From Chloroflexota bacterium (lineage in GTDB: Bacteria > Chloroflexota > Limnocylindria > Limnocylindrales > Limnocylindraceae), in the NCBI GenBank assembly GCA_009692905.1, contig SHYI01000027.1:1-10460 (forward strand): 10,460 bases of DNA. Direction: 5' to 3'. This document shows positions 1 through 6,330 of this stretch, piece after piece. Numbering within the stretch: the first letter of the stretch is position 1; each line of letters opens with the position of its first letter. The notes beneath the pieces were generated by a model. It was given only the letters and a program-made list of their open reading frames with translations. It made no database searches and was not told the origin of the DNA. The position numbers were made by a program, and so were the translations under genes.

Positions 1-2441
1 GCGACGCGCGTCTCAAGTGCGCCGCGCTCCTCTGCGGCTCGAGTGATCCGAGCGGATGCACCGGCAACGGTGGCATCGCCACGTGCGCGCGCCAGCTCCC
101 AGGTGCGCAGGGCGGCTCGATCTGTCTCAACAGCGGTGGCGAGATCGGCGCGCCGGGCGGTCAGCTCTCCCACGCGGGCTCGCCACTGCGTCGTAGCGTC
201 GGTGGCAATCGCCTGTTCAGGGGTGAGGGCAATCTCGTTCAGTCGCACCTGGGCCGCGGTGACGGCGGCGTCGAGCCTACCGATGCGCTCCGCGCGCTCA
301 GATGTGCTTCGACGGACCGCGTCACGTCGGCGCTCGGCCTCGGCGCGTGCCGATTCAGCGGCCCGGAGCGCTGCCCGTGTGCTCACCTCCGCGTCACGCC
401 CCTGCGTGAGTCGTGTCTCTGCTGAGGTGAGGGCGCCCGCCCCTACGGTGGCATCGCTGCGTAGGGCCGCCGCTGTGGCACGCAGCCGCTCCGTTGCTGC
501 GGCGGCACGACTGATCTCTGAGTCAACAAGGGCATCCTCTGGCTCCGTCTCACGAATGACGACGCCACCGTGGCGCACAACGGCGCCGGCGCGCGTCACG
601 ATCGTGCCACCGAGCGGAAGGTCAGCGAGGGCGCTCAGCGCGGCCGCAACGCTTGGCGCAACGAAGACGCTGGCGAGGAGGCGTCCGAGCAGTCCATCGG
701 GATCACTAATGATCTCGCTGCTAAGGGATGGGAGGGTCGGATGTGTCGTTGCACCAATCGCGTCAGCGCCATCAATAAGGAGTGCCCCCTGCTCGTCATC
801 AAGCAGGCTCGCACCGCGCTGATCAACAACGAAGCCTCGTGCCAACGCGCCAAGGGCGGCGAGAACCGCGGTGCGACCCTCTTCACGAAGTTCAACGCCC
901 GCCAGCAGGCTTCGCCCACCGATCGCATGCGCCGCCTTTGATAGTGCGCGCTCCTGCAGGGCTGCTCGACGCGTTTCAAGCGCAGTGAGCCGGCCAGAGA
1001 GCGACGCCGCCTCGGCCTCTGCGGCGCGAGCGGCACGTTCACTCTCGCCAACTGTTGCTCGGGCGGCGGCGGCGCCTGACTCCGCTTCGGCGAGTTCCCG
1101 TGACGCGGCGGCGAGACGGGCCGCGGCATCGCTCGCGGCGGTCGCAGCGAGAATGAGGACGCTCTCGGCTGCGGCGGGATCTTCGCTGGCGCCATCTGCT
1201 GTAACGGCGGTGCGCTCCGCCTGGAGTCGCTCAAGGCGGGCGGTGAGATCTGCGCGCTCTACTTCGCGTGAGCGCTGGGCGCGCGCGGCAGAGTCACTGC
1301 TCCCCTCTCCAGTGCCCTCGGTTAGGGCTTGAAGCTCGCGGCGCGCGGCAGAGAGGTCGGCATCAAGGATCTCGAGTGCGGCAACGGCCTCTGCGTCGAC
1401 GGCAGGCGCCGCTGCGGCGCGCAGTGCCTCAACCGATGCGATCTCTGACTCAGCGACGGCAACCTCCGTCGCAATGCGCTCCACATCGCGCGACAGGGCG
1501 GAGGATTCAGCGTCAACGCGGGCGTGTGCCCGCTCAGCAGATTCACGGGCCTCGCGCGCCGCCTCAAGGGCGCGTCGAGCAACGTCGAGATCGGTGCGGG
1601 CAAGTCCAAGGCGCTCGCGGCGGCGATGGGCCTCTTCGTCGGCGTTACGGAGCTGTTCGCGAATGGACTGCAGCTCGCTGGTCACCGTTGAGAGTTGGCC
1701 ACCGATGCGCACTCGTCGCGAAGCGATCCAGGCGCCGCGTGCGGCTCCGAGCGCGGCGATGCGCTCTACCGCTTCGGTCAGCAGCTCTTCGCGACCGGCC
1801 TCCTGCTTTGCGAGCGTCGCGAGGCGGCGCTCTTGTGGGCGGAGGGTGCCGAGGATCTCTTCGACGCGGGCGCGATTGTCGATCGCCTCCTTCATTTCGG
1901 TTTCAGCTCGTGCACGGCGTCGCTCATGGCGCGCGGTGCCGGCGAACTCTTCGACGAGCGCGCGGCGCTCTTCAGCCTTGAGGCTCAGCGCCTGGTCAAC
2001 AGCACCTTGACCGATGAAGAGGAGGCCGTTCTCGGCGAGGCCCGCACCATCGAGCAGCTCGTTGAGATCGCGGAGGCGAATCTTCTCGCGATTGAGCAGG
2101 TACTCCTGGCCACCACCGCGATCAGCGCGACGGGCGATCTCAATTTCGGTGAATGGCAGATCGAAGAGACCATCCTCATTGGCGATGGAGAGCGATACCT
2201 CGGCGAGGCCGAGGGGGCGGCGCCTCTCTGATCCCGCGAAGATGACCTCTTCCACACGCTTCGAGCGAATGCCGCGACCAGCCTCGCCGAGCGCCCAGCG
2301 CAGGGCATCCACCACGTTCGACTTACCGCTTCCGTTTGGTCCAACGATCGCGGTGATCCCTGGGGTGAAGGCGATGGTCGTCTTGTCGGCGAAGGTCTTG
2401 AATCCGCTCAGTCGCACCTCGCGCAGTCGCAGGCGGCTCAC
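1..2441 (-). CDS. smc: Chromosome segregation ATPase SMC (N-terminal 813 residues; 3' end beyond the left edge)
   Basis: Structural maintenance of chromosomes protein, the ATPase core of bacterial condensin (with ScpA and ScpB), which organises and separates newly replicated DNA. The reading frame is open from the GTG at 2441 to the left edge. Residues 1-165 form the N-terminal head lobe: an opening like the family's (GFKTFADKT), Walker A GPNGSGKS at 34-41, the arginine-finger region ending EEVIFAGS (Arg59), and the Q-loop IGQG at 143-146. Residues about 170-505 are an Ala/Arg/Glu-rich coiled coil. A compact hinge follows at about 505-635, with ALGALARGFVVD and a Gly-rich GGTIVT...HGG stretch. 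The returning coiled coil then begins. The C-terminal head (signature motif, Walker B) lies outside. The GTG start overlaps the rnc stop by 4 bases and has a GGAGGT site 5 bases upstream, so translation is probably coupled to rnc. The typical family length is about 1150-1200 residues. Confidence 0.96.
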   Translation of the reverse strand, partial: MSRLRLREVRLSGFKTFADKTTIAFTPGITAIVGPNGSGKSNVVDALRWALGEAGRGIRSKRVEEVIFAGSERRRPLGLAEVSLSIANEDGLFDLPFTEIEIARRADRGGGQEYLLNREKIRLRDLNELLDGAGLAENGLLFIGQGAVDQALSLKAEERRALVEEFAGTARHERRRARAETEMKEAIDNRARVEEILGTLRPQERRLATLAKQEAGREELLTEAVERIAALGAARGAWIASRRVRIGGQLSTVTSELQSIREQLRNADEEAHRRRERLGLARTDLDVARRALEAAREARESAERAHARVDAESSALSRDVERIATEVAVAESEIASVEALRAAAAPAVDAEAVAALEILDADLSAARRELQALTEGTGEGSSDSAARAQRSREVERADLTARLERLQAERTAVTADGASEDPAAAESVLILAATAASDAAARLAAASRELAEAESGAAAARATVGESERAARAAEAEAASLSGRLTALETRRAALQERALSKAAHAIGGRSLLAGVELREEGRTAVLAALGALARGFVVDQRGASLLDDEQGALLIDGADAIGATTHPTLPSLSSEIISDPDGLLGRLLASVFVAPSVAAALSALADLPLGGTIVTRAGAVVRHGGVVIRETEPEDALVDSEISRAAAATERLRATAAALRSDATVGAGALTSAETRLTQGRDAEVSTRAALRAAESARAEAERRRDAVRRSTSERAERIGRLDAAVTAAQVRLNEIALTPEQAIATDATTQWRARVGELTARRADLATAVETDRAALRTWELARARGDATVAGASARITRAAEERGALETRV

Positions 2442-3175
2442 TTTTCACCTCCGGGGGTGATGCCGAGCAGGTCGATGGCCGCCTCAGCGGCGGCGGCCTC
2501 AGCGGCGCGGCGACTTGGCCCTGATCCGCGCGCTACCTCACTGCCGTCAACGCGCACGACACACTCATACGTGCGGTCGTGCTCGGGACCGGTGGTCGCA
2601 ACGACGTCGTATCGCGGCAGGGAGCCGTTACGCGCCTGCGTCCACTCCTGCAGCAGGGTCTTGATCCCCTTGCCGAGTGCGGCGCGAGGTGCGGCGAGCT
2701 CGGCGCCCATGTGCCCTTCAATGAATGTGATGGCGGTGGCGAAGCCGTGGCTCAGGTAGATCGCGCCGATGAGCGCTTCGAACGCCGCGGCGAGTGCCGC
2801 TGGACGACGTGCGCCACCGCGAGACGCCTCGCCCTCGCCGAGCATCAGCACCTCGTCGATGCCGATGCGCAGCGCAACCTCGGCAAGTGCGGCGCGTGAG
2901 ACAACAGCGGCGCGACGCTCAGAGAGGTCCCCCTCCTCGGCTGCGGCGTCGTCGGCATAGAGTCGGGCGGCAACAACGGCGCCGAGGATGGCATCGCCGA
3001 GAAACTCGAGGCGCTCATTGTCAGCACCGGCCCCAGCTTGGTGGCGGCGCGAAGGGTGTGTGAGGGCCAGCTCTACGAGCGCCTCACCCCCTGCTGGGAT
3101 GCCGAGGCGTTCACGCTGCGCTGGGGTCATCGAAAGTGGCGCCACTACGAGCGTCATCGGGGGGAGTGGTGGCAC
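2438..3175 (-). CDS. rnc: Ribonuclease III with a substituted metal-ligand position
   Basis: Double-strand-specific endoribonuclease for rRNA maturation and mRNA processing in the cytoplasm. The catalytic domain carries the family signature NERLEFLGDAIL at 53-64 (Glu54, Glu57 and Asp61 match E. coli Glu38, Glu41 and Asp45) and EGDLS at 81-85. The second catalytic segment reads ALAAAFEALIGAIYL at 127-141. Glu133 matches E. coli Glu117, but Ala130 occupies the place of the usually conserved Asp114. A double-stranded RNA-binding domain fills about 170-238 (LLQEW, a GPEH segment, GSGPSRRAAEAAAAEAA). The frame opens with GTG at 3175. ATG codons at 3157 and 3130 are alternatives, none with a clear ribosome-binding site. 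The 3130 start gives the N-terminus closest to family length. The stop overlaps the smc start by 4 bases. Identification is secure; the start and the activity level are not. Confidence 0.95.
   Translation of the reverse strand: MPPLPPMTLVVAPLSMTPAQRERLGIPAGGEALVELALTHPSRRHQAGAGADNERLEFLGDAILGAVVAARLYADDAAAEEGDLSERRAAVVSRAALAEVALRIGIDEVLMLGEGEASRGGARRPAALAAAFEALIGAIYLSHGFATAITFIEGHMGAELAAPRAALGKGIKTLLQEWTQARNGSLPRYDVVATTGPEHDRTYECVVRVDGSEVARGSGPSRRAAEAAAAEAAIDLLGITPGGEK
2447..2452 (-). promoter_or_regulatory. Shine-Dalgarno site of smc
   Basis: GGAGGT on the minus strand, five bases (GAAAA) before the GTG at 2441. It lies inside the last codons of rnc. It fixes the GTG overlapping the rnc stop codon as the smc start, and the encoded protein begins exactly where SMC homologues begin. 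Confidence 0.8.
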
Positions 3176-3196
3176 GCCCTACTGGCTGCACCGCGC

Positions 3197-3210
3197 GAGG
3201 CTCGCGCCTC
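3197..3210 (-). other. Short RNA hairpin with GNRA-type tetraloop upstream of rnc
   Basis: In the transcript, GAGGC and GCCUC form a 5-base-pair stem closed by the tetraloop GCGA, which fits the stable GNRA class. It lies 21 bases before the outermost rnc start codon, and further inside the leader if a later start is used. No U-tract follows, so it is not an intrinsic terminator. A role in rnc leader structure is inference. Confidence 0.45.
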
Positions 3211-3215
3211 ACGCC

Positions 3216-3233
3216 GGCGGCCAAGGGGCCGCC
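3216..3233 (-). other. GC-only 7-bp hairpin immediately after acpP
   Basis: The arms GGCGGCC and GGCCGCC pair perfectly around the 4-base loop CCUU, starting five bases after the acpP stop codon. There is no following U-tract, so read-through into rnc is expected. Such a hairpin could protect the 3' end of an abundant acpP message or serve as a processing site; this is inference. Together with the hairpin at 3197-3210 it fills most of the 63-base acpP-rnc gap. Confidence 0.55.
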
Positions 3234-3238
3234 CCATC

Positions 3239-3484
3239 TCAGCCCTTCTTCTCGATGATGGCGTTGACGGCGTCCTGGACCGTCTTGATCTTGCCAAGCT
3301 CTTCGTCAGCAATGGTCACGCCGAACTTCTCCTCGAGGCCCATCGCAAACTCAACAAGGTCGAGGGAGTCTGCATTGAGGTCCTCGATGAAGGCGGCCTC
3401 AGGCTTGACCTTCTCCTTCTCAACACCGAGCTGCTCAACGATATAAGCCTGGAGCTCCTGGAAGATCTGATCCTTGTCGGTCAT
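3239..3484 (-). CDS. acpP: Acyl carrier protein
   Basis: Small acidic carrier that holds growing acyl chains as thioesters on a 4'-phosphopantetheine arm during type II fatty acid synthesis, and donates them to PlsX and other acyltransferases. The 81-residue length is typical. The attachment motif is NADSLDLVEF, with Ser40 as the modified serine. Helix 1 (residues 3-18), acidic helix 2 after Ser40, and the C-terminal VQDAVNAIIEKK helix match the family. The ATG at 3484 overlaps the nusB stop by 4 bases (ATGA), and a GGAGGGAG stretch inside the nusB tail ends 6 bases upstream, so a strong start coupled to nusB is likely. The usual neighbours fabD, fabG and fabF are absent. A GC hairpin follows the stop at once. 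CoaD, in the same gene block, makes the precursor of its prosthetic group. Confidence 0.98.
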   Translation of the reverse strand: MTDKDQIFQELQAYIVEQLGVEKEKVKPEAAFIEDLNADSLDLVEFAMGLEEKFGVTIADEELGKIKTVQDAVNAIIEKKG

Positions 3485-3921
3485 GAGTTACTCCCTCCGT
3501 CTATCTCCGCCGTGGCGGCAACCTCGCGAAGCGCGGTGCCGAGCACGCCGTTGACCAGTTTGCGGGCCGGTTCGCCGCTATACGTGCGAGCGAGCGAGGT
3601 CCACGCAGCGATCGCCTCGGTCGGCGCCGCCGTGCGGGAGTGTATCACCTCCCCTAGGCCGCACCGCAGGAGGGAACGGTCAATTCGGGCCATTGTTGCA
3701 AGGGGGAAGGCGGTGGCGAGGCGCTCAATTGTGGCATCAATTTGTGGGCGACTTGCCTCCACCACCTCAAGAAGCGGCCGGGACCAGAGGAGAGTCTCCT
3801 CGGGGACCTCTCCAGCCGCAACGCGCCGCTCCAGCACCGCCAGCGCCGTGCGCATTCCGAAGTCCGACTCATAGAGGGCGGTGAGTGCATCGCGTCGACC
3901 CGCCGTATGGGCACGCGCCAC
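3481..3921 (-). CDS. nusB: Transcription antitermination factor NusB
   Basis: NusB pairs with NusE (ribosomal protein S10) on boxA RNA in antitermination complexes that support rRNA transcription. The protein is all-helical. The N-terminal GRRDALTALYESDF resembles the family's opening helix (REIALQALYQ-type). RIDRSLLRCGLGEVIH corresponds to the conserved (V/I)DR..LR.. helix, and the C-terminal ARTYSGEPARKLVNGVLG matches the family's A..FS.....FVNGVLD ending. The preferred start is the GTG at 3921 (146 residues), because it has GAAGGA 4 bases upstream and gives a family-length N-terminus. The GTG at 3960, one base after the plsX stop, would add 13 residues but lacks a ribosome-binding site. 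Longer frames into plsX have no family support. The stop overlaps the acpP start (ATGA). Its position between plsX and acpP is unusual. Confidence 0.9.
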   Translation of the reverse strand: MARAHTAGRRDALTALYESDFGMRTALAVLERRVAAGEVPEETLLWSRPLLEVVEASRPQIDATIERLATAFPLATMARIDRSLLRCGLGEVIHSRTAAPTEAIAAWTSLARTYSGEPARKLVNGVLGTALREVAATAEIDGGSNS

Positions 3922-3925
3922 CGCA

Positions 3926-3931
3926 TCCTTC
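3926..3931 (-). promoter_or_regulatory. Probable Shine-Dalgarno site of nusB
   Basis: GAAGGA on the minus strand, four bases before the GTG at 3921. It favours this start over the GTG at 3960. Its first bases overlap the 3' arm of a small potential hairpin (UCGGC / GCCGA, 3930-3942), so access to it could depend on RNA folding or on translation of the upstream gene. Confidence 0.5.
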
Positions 3932-3961
3932 GGCGCAGCCGAGGCTCGCCGGGTTGCCACC

Positions 3962-5008
3962 CTACGCCGGCCCGACGGGGAGACCGTCGGGGGCGGAGAT
4001 CTTGCTCTCGGCGAGCGACGAGGCGATCTGCTCGGTGACTCGCTCGCGCACGGCTCGCGCCGCCGTCGCACAGGCGAAGTAGACCATGCGCGAACGGGCG
4101 CGACCATGGGTGATCGCCACGGTTCCCTGCACCCCCAAAAGAATTGCTGCGCCAATCCGCTCGTAGTCGAGCTGGGTGCGAATTCGCGCGATTGAACCGC
4201 GCATCAGCAGCGCGGCGATTGGGCCGAATGGGAGGCGACGAAACTCTGCACGGAACATGTCGGTGATAGTGGTCGTTACCCCTTCAACAAGTTTGATCGC
4301 AACGTTGCCGAGCACCGCATCGCAGACCACCACATCAGCCTCATCGGCGGCAAGGTGGCGCCCCTCAACATTCCCCGTGAAGTTGAGCGACGACTGATCG
4401 AGGAGCTCGGTGGCGCGCTGGATGCGCATATCGCCCTTCCCCTTCTCTTCGCCGATGGAGAGGAGTGCGACACGTGGATTGGCGACGCCAAGGACGTGCT
4501 CAGAGAAGATCTGACCCATATGCGCGTACTGATACAGATTCTCTGCGGTTGAGTCTGGGTTCGCGCCAACATCAAGCAGCAGGAGCGGCTTCTCGCGCAA
4601 GAGGAACTGCACGGCGATGGCCGGTCGAATCACTCCTTTGATGCGGCCGATGATCAGCACACCTGCCGCCATCCCGGCGCCGGTGTGGCCAGCGGTCACG
4701 ACCGCATCGGCGAGCTTGTCGCGTACAAGTGTTGCTGCAACGACCATCGATGCGTCCTTGCGTTCGCGCACGGCGATCGCGGGGTTCTCTTCCATAGTGA
4801 TCACACCTGGGCCGTGAACAATGGAAACATTCGACGGGAGATCGCCACCGGCGATGGTGCGAATGACCTGCTCGTCACCGACAAGGGTGAGGTGGTCGTT
4901 GGGATTCTCTTTGGCCCATCGCAGGCCGCCAGGAACAACTTCGGTGGGACCGTGGTCGCCACCCATCGCATCGAGGGCGAGGCGGACAGTGCCGCCCGAC
5001 GCGCTCAT
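3962..5008 (-). CDS. plsX: Phosphate acyltransferase PlsX
   Basis: Peripheral membrane enzyme that converts acyl-ACP and inorganic phosphate to acyl-phosphate, the acyl donor used by PlsY for the first step of phospholipid synthesis. The 348-residue length is normal. The family start motif ALDAMGGDHGP is at 11-21, followed by VGDE, then EENPAIAVRERKDASM, AVVTAGHTGAGMAAG, LLDVGANPD and VVVCDAVLGNVAIKLVEG, all conserved PlsX blocks. The C-terminal part with RIGAAILLGVQGTVAITHG matches the family's GG.PLLGV.G.....HG segment, with GAAILLGVQG in place of the usual Gly-Gly start. The ATG at 5008 begins 6 bases after the rpmF stop and has no strong ribosome-binding site, which suggests coupling to rpmF. 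The following gene is nusB rather than fabH/fabD/fabG. With fakA and acpP nearby it forms the lipid part of the block. Confidence 0.97.
   Translation of the reverse strand: MSASGGTVRLALDAMGGDHGPTEVVPGGLRWAKENPNDHLTLVGDEQVIRTIAGGDLPSNVSIVHGPGVITMEENPAIAVRERKDASMVVAATLVRDKLADAVVTAGHTGAGMAAGVLIIGRIKGVIRPAIAVQFLLREKPLLLLDVGANPDSTAENLYQYAHMGQIFSEHVLGVANPRVALLSIGEEKGKGDMRIQRATELLDQSSLNFTGNVEGRHLAADEADVVVCDAVLGNVAIKLVEGVTTTITDMFRAEFRRLPFGPIAALLMRGSIARIRTQLDYERIGAAILLGVQGTVAITHGRARSRMVYFACATAARAVRERVTEQIASSLAESKISAPDGLPVGPA
3971..3991 (-). other. Strong 8-bp hairpin in the 3' end of plsX
   Basis: The arms CCCGACGG and CCGUCGGG pair perfectly around the 5-base loop UCUCC, within the last ten codons of plsX. 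It ends seven bases before the stop codon. No U-tract follows, so it is not a standard intrinsic terminator. It may shape plsX/nusB expression or RNA stability, or may only reflect GC-rich coding. Confidence 0.45.
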
Positions 5009-5014
5009 TGCGAG

Positions 5015-5218
5015 TTAGGCGTCGGCGACGTCCGCGTCCGGCGCAGGTCGGCGGATGACCTCGCGGCCGCGATAGGTTCCGCACTCTAGGCAGGCATGAT
5101 GCGCACGCTTGACGGCGTTGCACTGTGGGCAGCGATCCATGGTTGGGAGCGTCAAGGCATGGTGCGAACGTCGGTCACCCTGACGTGCGTGCGACTTCTT
5201 CCGCTTAGGTACGCCCAT
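5015..5218 (-). CDS. rpmF: Large-subunit ribosomal protein bL32 (zinc-binding form)
   Basis: Small basic protein of the 50S subunit. The 67-residue product begins with the family motif MGVPKRKKSHAR. It carries two Cys-x2-Cys pairs, Cys30/Cys33 and Cys43/Cys46 (CPQC and CLEC), so this is the zinc-containing C+ form rather than the Zn-independent C- paralogue made under zinc limitation. GTYRGREVI after the second pair is also typical; the last dozen residues form an acidic tail. ATG start at 5218, with an AGG-containing purine run and an A-tract upstream. It directly follows DUF177, an almost universal pairing in bacteria, and precedes plsX by 6 bases. A hairpin lies in its leader. Confidence 0.96.
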   Translation of the reverse strand: MGVPKRKKSHARQGDRRSHHALTLPTMDRCPQCNAVKRAHHACLECGTYRGREVIRRPAPDADVADA

Positions 5219-5239
5219 GTTTTTTGACCTCGCTCGTTG

Positions 5240-5255
5240 GCGCCCGACTGGGCGC
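5240..5255 (-). other. 6-bp hairpin in the rpmF leader
   Basis: The arms GCGCCC and GGGCGC pair perfectly around a 4-base loop (AGUC) in the 53-base DUF177-rpmF gap, 21 bases before the rpmF ATG. An A-tract, not a U-tract, follows in the transcript, so it is not a terminator. It could mark an RNA processing point that separates rpmF from the genes before it; that is inference. Confidence 0.4.
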
Positions 5256-5271
5256 GCCTTGGAGGGGAATC

Positions 5272-5811
5272 CTACCCGATCGGCGCGCCTTCGTCCCCTT
5301 CAGCGGGGAGGAGGGCCGCAAGGCCAGCCAAACGAGGGTCTAGCCCCCGCTCAGGACAGGCGCTGGCGGGGTGCTCCGCGCCGCAAAGTCCGCAGCGCTC
5401 TGGGCAGGGTGGCGTACAGAGCAGCACCAGGCGACGTGTCAGGTCGAGCGCCTCCATAGCGAGGCGACCAACGTCGACGCTGTTCCCCTTGCCGATAAGG
5501 AGGGCCCCCTCCGTCGCATGCCGGGACTCGAGCGCCTCCTCGTCGATTGGGGCGCTCAGCTGCGCTGCTGCGGGGGCGAGGCAGCGCCCGCAGGCTCCCT
5601 CCTGGCTGCCGCGCACGGTTCCGACGATGCGCACGCCGCGATTCGTTCGGTCGATCCGAACCTGCACCGCTGCACTGAACTGCTCATCTCCGATGCGATC
5701 CTCGGCCGTGAATGGCTCCAAGGCAAATGTGCCGCCCGCCGATTCAGCGAGGAGTGGTGAGAGGTCAACGGGATAGAGGGGCGGCACCAACGCCGCCGAT
5801 TCGCTCTCCAC
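5272..5811 (-). CDS. DUF177/YceD-family zinc-motif protein linked to L32
   Basis: Member of the DUF177 (YceD) family, nearly always encoded just before rpmF. Family members in plants and bacteria have been tied to 23S rRNA accumulation; the precise molecular role here is unknown. The 179-residue protein has an N-terminal beta-rich part with CGRCL at 74-78, a middle acidic stretch (DEEALE), and a C-terminal cysteine cluster Cys132, Cys136, Cys140, Cys143 (C-x3-C-x3-C-x2-C, ending GLCG), then Cys152 and the family-typical DPRLAGLAALL tail. The cysteine spacing suggests zinc binding. The GTG start at 5811 lies 3 bases after the coaD stop, with GAAGG 8 bases upstream. The protein is cytoplasmic: no signal peptide or membrane segment is seen. 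Confidence 0.9.
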   Translation of the reverse strand: MESESAALVPPLYPVDLSPLLAESAGGTFALEPFTAEDRIGDEQFSAAVQVRIDRTNRGVRIVGTVRGSQEGACGRCLAPAAAQLSAPIDEEALESRHATEGALLIGKGNSVDVGRLAMEALDLTRRLVLLCTPPCPERCGLCGAEHPASACPERGLDPRLAGLAALLPAEGDEGAPIG

Positions 5812-5814
5812 CAG

Positions 5815-6330
5815 TTACGCCTTCGACGCTCGTCGTCGTGCGGCGGCGGTGAGGACGGGGACCACGGCGGCTGGCACGAGTCGGCCGAGTGGTCCGCCAT
5901 AGCGCGCAACCTCGCGAACGAGTCGGCTTGAGGTTGAGGCGTGTTCTGGCGCAGTCATCAAGAAGGCGGTCTCAATCTCAGGGGCGAGCAGACGATTGGC
6001 GTGTGCCATACGCAGCTCGGCCTCAAAGTCGGAGCCGGCGCGGAGACCGCGAATAATGAGGGTTGCCCCTGCTTCGGCAGCGACGCGGACGGCGAGGTTA
6101 GATGCGGAGAGGATCTGCACTCGTGCGCTCGCAGCGCCGAGCTCAGCGTCAATCACGCTCCGCAGAAGAGCGGTGCGCTCATCAAGCGTGAGGAGTGCCT
6201 CTTTGTCGGAGTTCGGCAGGATTGCAACGACGAGGCGATCAGCGATCGCAAGGCTGCGACGGATCAGGTCAATATGGCCAAACGTCACGGGATCGAAACT
6301 GCCCGGATAGAGCGCCACTCGTTCACTCAT
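5815..6330 (-). CDS. coaD: Phosphopantetheine adenylyltransferase
   Basis: Fourth step of coenzyme A synthesis: transfers AMP from ATP to 4'-phosphopantetheine, giving dephospho-CoA. The 171-residue protein has the nucleotidyltransferase motif YPGSFDPVTFGHIDLI near the start (T-x-GH ATP-binding motif), DKEALLTLDER (substrate-binding lysine region), RGLRAGSDFEAELRMAHANR and PEIETAFLM, then TSSRLVREVARYGG in place of the more common ISSSLVKEVA. The ATG at 6330 is chosen because GGAGGT lies 5 bases upstream. The TTG at 6336 would sit directly against that site. The gene overlaps the end of rsmD by 8 bases, a pairing widespread in bacteria. CoA made by this pathway provides the phosphopantetheine arm of the ACP encoded downstream. 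A short basic tail (ARRRASK) ends the protein. Confidence 0.97.
   Translation of the reverse strand: MSERVALYPGSFDPVTFGHIDLIRRSLAIADRLVVAILPNSDKEALLTLDERTALLRSVIDAELGAASARVQILSASNLAVRVAAEAGATLIIRGLRAGSDFEAELRMAHANRLLAPEIETAFLMTAPEHASTSSRLVREVARYGGPLGRLVPAAVVPVLTAAARRRASKA

Noticed and set aside
43..1981. Long open plus-strand frames opposite smc (for example 43-822, 1268-1981)
   Set aside because: They are Arg/Ala/Ser-rich mirror frames of a GC-rich coding region. They match no family, and the minus-strand SMC frame is continuous through here with recognised domains.
3038..3874. Plus-strand open frame of 278 codons spanning rnc, acpP and nusB
   Set aside because: It is antisense to three well-identified genes. 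Its leucine-rich middle is the complement of acpP codons, and no family features are present.
3197..3991. Intrinsic terminators at the GC hairpins near acpP and plsX
   Set aside because: None is followed by a U-tract in the transcript direction, and tightly linked genes continue downstream.
3922..4155. Extended N-terminus of nusB reaching into plsX
   Set aside because: The extra residues are Arg/Ser/Pro-rich with no family similarity and overlap the conserved plsX C-terminus. Starts at 3921 or 3960 fit the family.
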